Positions 1 to 5,767 of a stretch of DNA of 5,767 nucleotides are shown piece after piece. The stretch covers positions 1 to 5,767 of the forward strand of contig JAOJBS010000050.1 in NCBI GenBank assembly GCA_028228615.1, read 5' to 3'. The DNA is from UBA4421 sp028228615. Its GTDB lineage: Bacteria > Pseudomonadota > Gammaproteobacteria > Pseudomonadales > Azotimanducaceae. Under the pieces are notes generated by a model. The model was not told the origin of the DNA and ran no database searches. It worked only from the letters and a program-made list of their open reading frames with translations. The translations under genes were made by a program, and so were the position numbers. The stretch's first letter is position 1; every line of letters starts with the position of its first letter.

Positions 1-735
1 AATGAGATACGGATAATTATGTCCGCCTCGAATATTGGTGAAAGAGCCGCAGTGGCTTATCACTTTGCCAAACTGATCCGGCCTATGCCAAGCCGCATTA
101 AAGGCGCAAATGCCGCCACTGGAAATACCACAAATAGCGCGGTCAGCAGCTTGTTGACTCAATGCCACACCGAGTTCTTTGCTGACAAAAGGCAGTACGC
201 GTTGAAGCAAAAACTCTACATAATCTGGGGTACAAGAATCGTATTCGAAACTGCGCTGCTGGTTCGCTTTAGGATCGGGCCGAGCATTTTTAACAAAAGT
301 CAGACCCTCAGGTATGCCGGGATTGACGAACACGCCAAGAGTTGCGGGCAACAAACCATCTGCGATCAAATTGTCTAATACATTCGCCGCACGAATACTG
401 CCTCTGCTGCTCAGGTAGCCATCGCCATCGCTAAACACCAGCAAGTTCAGGGGCTGGACGCCCACCCCACTTTGAGCGGGCACATACACAGAAATCTTCC
501 GTTGGGTATGCGGATAAAACTTAGCTTCCGTCCAATCGCGAAAAACGTGAACTTCACCTTTGGCAATACCCTCCCGTTCATAGGCTTCAGGACATGGGTG
601 ATACTGCACGTCCCCTGGCGTATTCAGCGCTTGCTCAATTTCCGCGTTAGCACGCCCATTCACTTGGTAATCAAAGCTATGATGATCGCCCCAAGCTTTG
701 TCCAAACCTAACGCTTTAAAAGTTTCCAGTTGCAT
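1..735 (-). CDS. Putative esterase, enterochelin-esterase-like alpha/beta hydrolase (3' end cut off by window edge)
   Basis: This is an open frame of 245 codons from ATG at 735 to the window edge with no stop, so the C-terminus is missing. The protein begins MQLETFKALGLDKAWGDHHS. It carries a nucleophile elbow G-I-S-S-G at residues 203-207 (Ser205), a preceding block RSFEYDS near 161-167 followed by DYVEFLLQRVLPFV, and then SHCGSFTNIRGGHNYP near 227-242. That combination is typical of the putative-esterase family (PF00756) that includes Fes/IroE-like enzymes. The catalytic Asp and His are expected in the missing part. There is no signal peptide, so it is probably cytoplasmic. The start is supported by GGAGGG at 744-739 just upstream, and the same frame is closed by a TAA at 786-784. 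It lies 48 bases after the beta-lactamase-fold gene and is probably co-transcribed. The natural substrate is unknown; siderophore ester, carbohydrate ester or lactone hydrolysis are all possible from the family alone. Confidence 0.85.
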   Translation of the reverse strand, partial: MQLETFKALGLDKAWGDHHSFDYQVNGRANAEIEQALNTPGDVQYHPCPEAYEREGIAKGEVHVFRDWTEAKFYPHTQRKISVYVPAQSGVGVQPLNLLVFSDGDGYLSSRGSIRAANVLDNLIADGLLPATLGVFVNPGIPEGLTFVKNARPDPKANQQRSFEYDSCTPDYVEFLLQRVLPFVSKELGVALSQQAADRAICGISSGGICAFNAAWHRPDQFGKVISHCGSFTNIRGGHNYPYLI

Positions 736-783
736 AAACCCTCCAAGAAATAACTGCTCAAAATAGCAGGTCTGCCCAACCCG

Positions 784-2061
784 TTATTCCACCAGCGCCT
801 GATAAATCCGAGCACGCAACTCCCGGCGAATTGGATAAGTAGAAGACGGTATAAGCTGAGTGAAGAAAACCACAAACAAATCTTCCACTGGATCAATCCA
901 GAAAAAGGTGCTGGCAGCGCCGCCCCAATGATGTTCGCCCTTAGAGGTAATGATGGACGCCTTGGGCGGGTCAAGCACCACGGCAAAACCTAAACCAAAG
1001 CCAATGCCGTCGTAGCTGGTTTCGCTCCAAACCGGCTGACCCATAGCCGCCATATCACAGTCGTTTGGCAATTGGTTCGTACGCATAAATCGAACCGTAG
1101 TGGGACTGAGTAAGCGCACGCCATCTAACTCGCCGCCATTCAAGAGCATCTGACAAAAACGCCCATAATCACCAATACTGCCAGCCAATCCGCCGCCGCC
1201 TGAATCAGACTTTGGCGCATTGAAATACCGCGACTTACTCGACCCTTCCTGAAGCGTTAAACCTTTAGTATCGACTTTTTCTAAATCAAGGCTAGCTTTG
1301 CCAACACTGCTCATATCGACACCGCTTGCTGGGCCATACAGCGCAGCAAAGCGATTTTGGTTTTCGGCTTTAACCTGAAAGTCAGTATCGTGCATTTGCA
1401 GCGGCGAAAAAATTCGCTGCTGAAAAAAGTCTGCCAAACGCATGCCTGACCAGATTTCCACAAGGCGACCTAATACATCTGTAGAAACGCTGTAGTTCCA
1501 CTGACTGCCCGGTTGGGAAATCAGCGGAATCTTGGCAAGCCGCGTAACTATCTCAGCCAAGCTGTCTTGGAAATGAATAAACTCAATATCCTCGCTACGA
1601 TATTCACCGTCCACTACATTGCTATGCATAAAACCATAAGTCAGCCCAGACGTATGGGACATTAAATGCTTCACCAACATTGCACTGGTTTGCGGCACGG
1701 TCTCATGCAAACCGGCATCGCCGCCCCGCCAGACGGGTGTATGCGCGAACTCTGGAATGTACTTAGCTACGGGATCGTCGAGCTGAAAGCAGCCCTGCTC
1801 GTAAAGCATCATTGCAGCCACCGAGGTAATGGGTTTGGACATGGAAAATATCCGCACCACACTGTCTTGTGTAAATGGCTTGGCTATTTCTTTATCAGCA
1901 TAGCCCGCCGTTTGCAGATATGAGATTTTGCCTTGGCGACCAATCATCACACTGGCACCGGCCAAGCGCTCGCCACTGACTTGCTCTTCTAACCACTGTG
2001 TAACGCGCTCTAGGCGGTCTTCACACATACCCACGGTGGATGGATGTACTTTTTCTAACAT
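784..2061 (-). CDS. Serine hydrolase of the class C beta-lactamase fold (EstB-like esterase)
   Basis: This protein of 425 residues belongs to the beta-lactamase/transpeptidase-like family (PF00144). The SxxK motif is Ser73-Met-Ser-Lys76 inside IFSMSKPITS; Ser73 is the expected acylated nucleophile and Lys76 the general base. HLMSHTSGL (132-140) is a family hallmark, Tyr190 in WNYSVSTDVLG fills the YxN position, and His378-Trp-Gly-Gly381 stands where true beta-lactamases have KTG. A glycine-rich SDSGGGGLAGSIGDYGRF segment (285-302) is also typical. The length fits the family. There is no N-terminal signal peptide, which argues for a cytoplasmic esterase, lactonase or transesterase rather than a periplasmic beta-lactamase or a penicillin-binding protein. 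The ATG at 2061 is preceded by GAGGA (2072-2068) six bases upstream. It lies 78 bases after the transporter gene and 48 before the second esterase. Family assignment is strong; the substrate is not determined. Confidence 0.92.
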   Translation of the reverse strand: MLEKVHPSTVGMCEDRLERVTQWLEEQVSGERLAGASVMIGRQGKISYLQTAGYADKEIAKPFTQDSVVRIFSMSKPITSVAAMMLYEQGCFQLDDPVAKYIPEFAHTPVWRGGDAGLHETVPQTSAMLVKHLMSHTSGLTYGFMHSNVVDGEYRSEDIEFIHFQDSLAEIVTRLAKIPLISQPGSQWNYSVSTDVLGRLVEIWSGMRLADFFQQRIFSPLQMHDTDFQVKAENQNRFAALYGPASGVDMSSVGKASLDLEKVDTKGLTLQEGSSKSRYFNAPKSDSGGGGLAGSIGDYGRFCQMLLNGGELDGVRLLSPTTVRFMRTNQLPNDCDMAAMGQPVWSETSYDGIGFGLGFAVVLDPPKASIITSKGEHHWGGAASTFFWIDPVEDLFVVFFTQLIPSSTYPIRRELRARIYQALVE

Positions 2062-2139
2062 CTAATTTCCTCAAAAATTTTCAACTAAAATCCTGTCTCT
2101 AAATCACGCAAAAACTGCGTTCTTACCGAGTTAGGCAAT

Positions 2140-3600
2140 TTACTGATTAGGAAGCTGCGCCTGAATGGCTGCCAGCTTATCTCTGGACAATGAATATCGG
2201 CTGAGCAAGTAAACAGGCAGAAAAAAGCAACAAGGTATTAATAAGCCATCCACTACACCCAGAGCAATAAGTGTATCGGCTGGAATTTCCCCCGGCAAAG
2301 CCTGAGTTGGAAAGGCGATAACATGCTCAAGTAGCAGCCCACCTAATAACAAACCAAGACCCGCAGTTGTTTTGCTGGCAAAACTAAATGCCGAGGCAAA
2401 GATACCTTCCTGACGCCGCCCAACCAACAACTGCTGTTCGTCAACCATATCCGGCAGCATGGCCACCACCATGACCGAAAAAAGCGTTACGAAGAACATT
2501 TGAACACAGGTAAACAGCACCAGCAGTGGCAACAATTTAGCATCGCCATTATCGGGCCAGATATCGGTAAACCTAAACGATACCTTGGTCACCAGCGCAA
2601 TGATCAACAAAACCAAACAAACAACGGCAATATCACGCTTACCAAAGCGGCTTTGCAATGGACGCGCAATAGCCAGAGCAACGAAAGCGAAAATAATGGA
2701 CGCCCCCAGCCAGCGAAGGTCTTCGCTGCGCAGCTCCCAAAAATAGGTATTCATATAAATATCAAATACCGCGCCAGTGCCAGCGGTGGCAAAAAATGTC
2801 AGCGAGACAAGAAAAAACAAACGAAAATTCCTGCTTGCAAAAGCAAGCCGCGCTTCAGTAAGAAACAGTTGCAAATCTAATGGCGCAGGATCAGAAGGTT
2901 GACGTAAATAAGGGATTTGGTTGCGAGTAAAATGTGTCGTGATTGCCGCCCACAACATGACTAAGCCTGCTAACCAAAAGGCTAGAACCGAGTAGTTATT
3001 GATATCAAGTTGTCCGTAACTCTCGCCAACGTCAGGCATAACATAGGTGTAGACGAAAACTTGAAACGCAATGCCGCCCACCCACGCCATGGCCACTCGA
3101 TATACAACAATACTGGTGCGTTCCTCATAGTCGTCAGTGAGTTCGGCAGACAGCGCTGCCCATGGCACAACGTAGAGCGTAAACGCTAGTCGCGCAGCAA
3201 CGGCCCAAAAACACAGCCATGCCAACAACGCCTGCTGGCTTTCCCAGTTTGGTGGTGAAAAAAGGCAATACAAGGATAGGCCCAGAGGCAATATGGCCAT
3301 GTACATAAAGAGATGGCGGCGTCCCAGATTGGGAAAGCGGCGCGGTTTGAAGTTATCGGAAATGGCACCCATCAAAGGGTCGGTAACGGCATCGATAATG
3401 AGCGTAATGGCCAATACCAGCGAGACCCAGCTGGCGGACAGACCTAGAATTTGCGAGTAGTAGAGCAGCAGAAAAGTACTGAAAACGAAATCTTTGTAAT
3501 TGCCAGGCATGGAACCCACGCCGTGGGCTAACTTAGTGGCAAAAGATACTCGCCCTGATCTGGTTTCAGGACGCAAATATTCCGCTGGGTTGTCCGCCAT
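2140..3600 (-). CDS. MFS transporter of the GPH (glycoside-pentoside-hexuronide:cation symporter) type
   Basis: This is an integral inner-membrane protein of 486 residues counted from ATG 3600, with many hydrophobic stretches consistent with about twelve helices. The signature loop after the second helix, DAVTDPLMGAISDNFKPRR followed closely by GRRH (about residues 70-95), matches the GPH pattern DxxxDPxxGxxSD...GRR. A second conserved loop, PWAALSAELTDDYEERT (146-162), corresponds to the PxxALxxELTxDYxERT block. Members of this family (MFS_2, PF13347) carry sugars, glucuronides or other organic solutes with H+ or Na+. In environmental proteobacteria many have unknown substrates. A TTG at 3609 would add three residues, only 5 bases after the preceding stop; neither start has a good ribosome binding site. 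I prefer ATG 3600, probably translated by coupling to the acetyltransferase gene ending at 3615. The downstream esterases suggest import of a compound that is then hydrolysed, which is inference only. Confidence 0.92.
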   Translation of the reverse strand: MADNPAEYLRPETRSGRVSFATKLAHGVGSMPGNYKDFVFSTFLLLYYSQILGLSASWVSLVLAITLIIDAVTDPLMGAISDNFKPRRFPNLGRRHLFMYMAILPLGLSLYCLFSPPNWESQQALLAWLCFWAVAARLAFTLYVVPWAALSAELTDDYEERTSIVVYRVAMAWVGGIAFQVFVYTYVMPDVGESYGQLDINNYSVLAFWLAGLVMLWAAITTHFTRNQIPYLRQPSDPAPLDLQLFLTEARLAFASRNFRLFFLVSLTFFATAGTGAVFDIYMNTYFWELRSEDLRWLGASIIFAFVALAIARPLQSRFGKRDIAVVCLVLLIIALVTKVSFRFTDIWPDNGDAKLLPLLVLFTCVQMFFVTLFSVMVVAMLPDMVDEQQLLVGRRQEGIFASAFSFASKTTAGLGLLLGGLLLEHVIAFPTQALPGEIPADTLIALGVVDGLLIPCCFFLPVYLLSRYSLSRDKLAAIQAQLPNQ

Positions 3601-3614
3601 ATTTTTCAAGCCGA

Positions 3615-4874
3615 TCAGTAATGGTCAGGACAATGAGGAGCGTATTGGGTGGCCATAATTTGATCTAAGCGCGCTATAGCCTTTGCATGACCTGCAATCA
3701 AACCCCAGTTGGCTAAATCTTGAGCTCGGTGCATACCACAGAAAATAGACGTTAGGTTTTTAATGGACAGTGTCACGTCCGGCTCATCACTACTTGGCTG
3801 GACATTGGCCTCGCCGCCGTCGCTACAAAGGTGCCAACAGCCATTATTCCAAGGTGCTAGGTCATCTCCAGCAATGCCGATTTTAACGTCTTCACTCACA
3901 CTGTAACCGCGCTGAGCTAGGGCGTTAGGTGCATCTACAATACGCCACCAACTGGCTTCAGTATCTTGGCTGTGCAACATTCTTGGTTCTTGAAACAACG
4001 CAAGCGCAGGATCATCTATGGGCGCATTTGCCCAGACCACCCGCCCAACCAAATCATGCTTGCCTATAAACTGCCAAAGGCTTTGATAGGCCGCTAAGTC
4101 TAACCAAGCAAAATCGCGGATTTTAATTTCTTGGGAACGCGCCCGATTGGCCACAAGATTAGACCGCAGGGTGTAAACAACATATCCGAGGGGCGCTGCA
4201 AGTGTACCCGCCAAGGCAATATATACCGGGCCATCTGGAGTTGTTTCGTCTAACGTACTATTTAGCCATAAAGACTTACCGCGATGCAGATAACCCGTAC
4301 GCTGGGCGATAAAATTTTTGTAAACCTCGCGCGCTGCGTCTAGCCCCTGCGCTGGCGTGTATCTGGTCACCACAGGTAACTCTAAGGCGGCGCTGGATTT
4401 ATCCAAACTTAAATGAATATCAACAGTGTCGACGGCATAGTTTCTGTTCATGCCCGCATGGGTAAAGCCATAACGTTGATAGATGGCCGCTTGAGATGCC
4501 CAAAGCCCCGCAATACTTTGACCCCTCTCTTTTTGCTCAGCGAATGCCCTGGTCATAATTTTGCGCAGCAAACCCATGCGCCGGTACTCGGGTCGAGTAC
4601 CCACTGTAGAAATACCGGCCATGGCCATGGCCTTGCCATTTACACGTGTGGTGAAGGGGAATGCGCAGAATGATGTAGCCATGGTGGCCTGGTCTTTCTC
4701 TGTGCGAACCGCTTCGTCAAAGGCGCATAAGGTCCACTCAGCCTTCGTACTCGTCGCTACCACATTGTCTTCGCCATCGCCAAAAGCACCAGCGTATGAG
4801 TAAGAACCCATGAGCCCAAGTTGACCCATTTCTGCATCCATAGCAGGTCTAATATCAAATCCCTCAGATTCCAA
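3615..4874 (-). CDS. Eis-like GNAT N-acetyltransferase with C-terminal SCP2-like domain
   Basis: This protein of 419 residues has the layout of the Eis family. An N-terminal GNAT domain starts with FDIRPA. The acetyl-CoA-binding segment VGTRPEYRRMGLLRKIM (91-107) holds the R/Q-x-x-G-x-G/A-type loop. It is followed by GLWASQAAIYQRYGF (123-137), the counterpart of the Eis WAS-xxxIYxRFGY block whose tyrosine (here Tyr132) is the general acid. A second, degenerate GNAT region and a sterol-carrier-like C-terminal domain (about 325-419) follow. RIVDAPNALAQRGY (311-324) is typical of the junction. In characterised Eis proteins the C-terminal carboxylate is the catalytic base; here the last residue is Tyr419. 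Family members acetylate amines, including aminoglycosides and lysine side chains; the substrate here is unknown. It is likely cytoplasmic. The start codon is TTG, chosen because AGGAG sits six bases upstream and the first ATG (4841) would remove the conserved IRPA strand. The stop TGA lies 14 bases before the transporter ATG. Confidence 0.9.
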   Translation of the reverse strand: MESEGFDIRPAMDAEMGQLGLMGSYSYAGAFGDGEDNVVATSTKAEWTLCAFDEAVRTEKDQATMATSFCAFPFTTRVNGKAMAMAGISTVGTRPEYRRMGLLRKIMTRAFAEQKERGQSIAGLWASQAAIYQRYGFTHAGMNRNYAVDTVDIHLSLDKSSAALELPVVTRYTPAQGLDAAREVYKNFIAQRTGYLHRGKSLWLNSTLDETTPDGPVYIALAGTLAAPLGYVVYTLRSNLVANRARSQEIKIRDFAWLDLAAYQSLWQFIGKHDLVGRVVWANAPIDDPALALFQEPRMLHSQDTEASWWRIVDAPNALAQRGYSVSEDVKIGIAGDDLAPWNNGCWHLCSDGGEANVQPSSDEPDVTLSIKNLTSIFCGMHRAQDLANWGLIAGHAKAIARLDQIMATQYAPHCPDHY

Positions 4875-4880
4875 AGCGTA

Positions 4881-4885
4881 CTCCT
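4881..4885 (-). promoter_or_regulatory. Ribosome binding site for the TTG-initiated Eis-like gene
   Basis: Reading the minus strand, AGGAG is followed by six bases (TACGCT) and then TTG at 4874-4872. The next in-frame ATG, at 4841-4839, lacks this spacing and would cut into the GNAT domain. The site therefore decides the start in favour of TTG. Confidence 0.7.
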
Positions 4886-4946
4886 AAATCAACTTACTCA
4901 GACATGTTTGTGCGCTAACACTTCTGACAACAAAAAAATCCAACGC

Positions 4947-5582
4947 TTACTTCGCGGCCTGTTCAGCCAGCGCCTCACTCTCTAGCAACCGCGCACCACG
5001 CAGGATATTGCCCATAGCGTAGTTGCCTTCATGGCAGGCATATTCATACACCTTGTCTTGAGAGGTTTGCCAAACGAAAGCGCCACTCCACGGCTGGGTC
5101 CATGCGGTGTCGTCTTTTACCGTGAAGTCATAAAGTAGGTTGCCGTCTTCTTGCAGCGTAAAACGCTCTATCAGATACAAGTTTTCATCACCGCCATAAA
5201 GGCCGGTTTGGTTACGGAAATTGGTGGTTTCAACCACTAAGGTATCGTCTTCCCAGCGACCAATGGCGTCACCCAACCACAAGCGATGGCTAGCTGGAGC
5301 ATGTTTAGAATTCATCCGAATCACACGAGCATCATGGACCATCTCTAGCAAAATCATCACATGATCTTCAGTCTGCACAATGCGCTTATAGTTGTTATAG
5401 AGTCCGGGAAGGCTGGGGGGACCGGCGCTGAAGCCCAGTAAGCAACGTTCAGCTAAAGCCAAGTCTTCGGGGCCATCGAAAGGACCATGCCCACCTTTTT
5501 TAAGCCAGGACGCAGTACCATCATTGGTATAGGCAAAAGAGCTGAAGTTGTCAGCCATAGCCTGCACACCCCGAGGTGTCAT
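4947..5582 (-). CDS. Conserved protein of unknown function, C-terminal part of a frameshifted gene
   Basis: The open frame gives 211 residues from ATG 5582, but this is probably not the true start. No ribosome binding site precedes it, and the homologous reading continues upstream as TSIVYQPANGRQPA (5624 to 5583) before meeting TGA at 5627-5625. I recognise a widespread family without a known function, usually made with an export signal, common in Acidobacteria and Proteobacteria. Its landmarks here are GPEDLALAERCL (37-48), PGLYNNYKRIVQTEDHV, EMVHDAR (80-86), GDxxGRWEDDTLVVETTNF (104-122), LIERFT (137-142), PWSGAF (164-169) and YACHEGNY (181-188). The conserved acidic, Trp and His residues could suggest a binding or enzymatic role, but none has been assigned as far as I know. 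The C-terminal part is complete and well conserved, ending in TAA 72 bases before the Eis-like gene. The N-terminal part is in another frame (5767 to 5623). The protein is either a pseudogene product or is interrupted by a sequence error. Confidence 0.75.
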   Translation of the reverse strand: MTPRGVQAMADNFSSFAYTNDGTASWLKKGGHGPFDGPEDLALAERCLLGFSAGPPSLPGLYNNYKRIVQTEDHVMILLEMVHDARVIRMNSKHAPASHRLWLGDAIGRWEDDTLVVETTNFRNQTGLYGGDENLYLIERFTLQEDGNLLYDFTVKDDTAWTQPWSGAFVWQTSQDKVYEYACHEGNYAMGNILRGARLLESEALAEQAAK

Positions 5583-5622
5583 CGCAGGCTGCCGACCATT
5601 TGCCGGTTGGTAAACAATGGAG

Positions 5623-5767
5623 GTTCAGCTCGGAAACGTCGCTACCTGGATCAACCCAAAATGAATTGTATCCACCTACTCCGCCTGCACCAAAACCATG
5701 TTCACCGTCTCCGCCGCTGGGGGGCGCTTCACGATTTGGGTCGCTGACCTTTTCTGCATCTGATTGC
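5623..5767 (-). pseudogene. N-terminal fragment of the same conserved protein, out of frame and cut by the window edge
   Basis: Reading the minus strand from 5766 gives an open frame with a low-complexity, Gly-rich linker (SGGDGEHGFGAGGVGGYN) followed by NSFWVDPGSDVSELN, ending near 5623. In the family, a block of the type GxYNxFWxDxG directly precedes the (R)TSIVxxPxxGRxP block, and the latter is found here in the neighbouring frame at 5624 to 5583. Continuing in the upstream frame gives unrelated residues (LHCLPTGKWSAACDD) and a TGA at 5553-5551. The join requires skipping one base, which equals one inserted base or a loss of two (or two plus a multiple of three). Because a few residues seem to be missing between VSELN and TSIVY, a small deletion is the simpler reading. 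The start codon and any signal peptide lie beyond the window. Confidence 0.65.

Noticed and set aside
19..711. Two plus-strand open frames opposite the left-hand esterase
   Set aside because: They lie antisense to a frame with a clear alpha/beta-hydrolase signature and have no recognisable protein features of their own.
746..769. Short stem CTGCT / AGCAG followed by a T-rich stretch on the minus strand, between the two esterase genes
   Set aside because: The stem is only 5 bp with a 6-base loop and a broken T-run. It is too weak to call a terminator, though slight attenuation cannot be excluded.
2106..2120. Inverted repeat ACGCA / TGCGT with a 5-base loop between the transporter and the beta-lactamase-fold gene
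   Set aside because: The stem is only 5 bp, does not extend, and no T-run follows on the minus strand, so it is not a credible terminator.
4615..4635. Short tandem repeat of GGCCAT units
   Set aside because: It lies inside the Eis-like coding sequence and simply encodes alternating Met and Ala. It is too short to be a functional repeat.
4886..4946. Possible promoter upstream of the Eis-like gene (TTGTCA with ACATGT 17 bases later on the minus strand)
   Set aside because: The -10-like element is poor and such matches are expected by chance.
5616..5634. Programmed +1 frameshift as explanation for the broken conserved gene
   Set aside because: The site does not resemble the RF2-type slippery stop (CTT TGA C) or other known shift sites. 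In the upstream frame there is no stop or rare-codon pause at the junction, and a few residues appear missing.

Overview
The window is a tightly packed run of genes that all read on the minus strand. In transcription order, from the right edge to the left, they are: a conserved protein of unknown function whose reading frame is broken (about 5767 to 4947), an Eis-like GNAT acetyltransferase (4874 to 3615), a GPH/MFS-type sugar-or-organic-solute symporter (3600 to 2140), a class C beta-lactamase-fold serine esterase (2061 to 784), and a putative esterase of the enterochelin-esterase-like alpha/beta-hydrolase type that runs off the left edge (735 to 1). The gaps are about 72, 14, 78 and 48 bases. 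No convincing terminator or strong promoter is visible between genes, so a single operon is plausible but not proven.

The balanced base composition, Shine-Dalgarno-type ribosome binding sites, TTG as a start codon, and the mix of families (GPH transporter, EstB-like hydrolase, Eis-like acetyltransferase, and the secreted-type family around the GDxxGRWEDDTLVVETTNF block) suggest a Gram-negative environmental bacterium. A marine gammaproteobacterium is the best guess. This is an impression from protein style only; there is no rRNA or other marker gene.

As a working idea, the transporter could import a small organic compound. The two serine hydrolases, from unrelated folds but both without a visible signal peptide, could cleave ester or lactone bonds in the cytoplasm, and the acetyltransferase could modify an amine. 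The actual substrate cannot be read from the sequence.

The most notable direct observation is in the right-hand gene. The conserved protein continues upstream of its apparent ATG (5582) for 14 codons, then meets an in-frame TGA at 5627-5625. The missing N-terminal part continues in another frame to the window edge. This is a frameshift, either a real pseudogene or a sequence error. I found no RNA genes, CRISPR arrays, insertion sequences or attachment sites, and no clear sign of a previously undescribed system.
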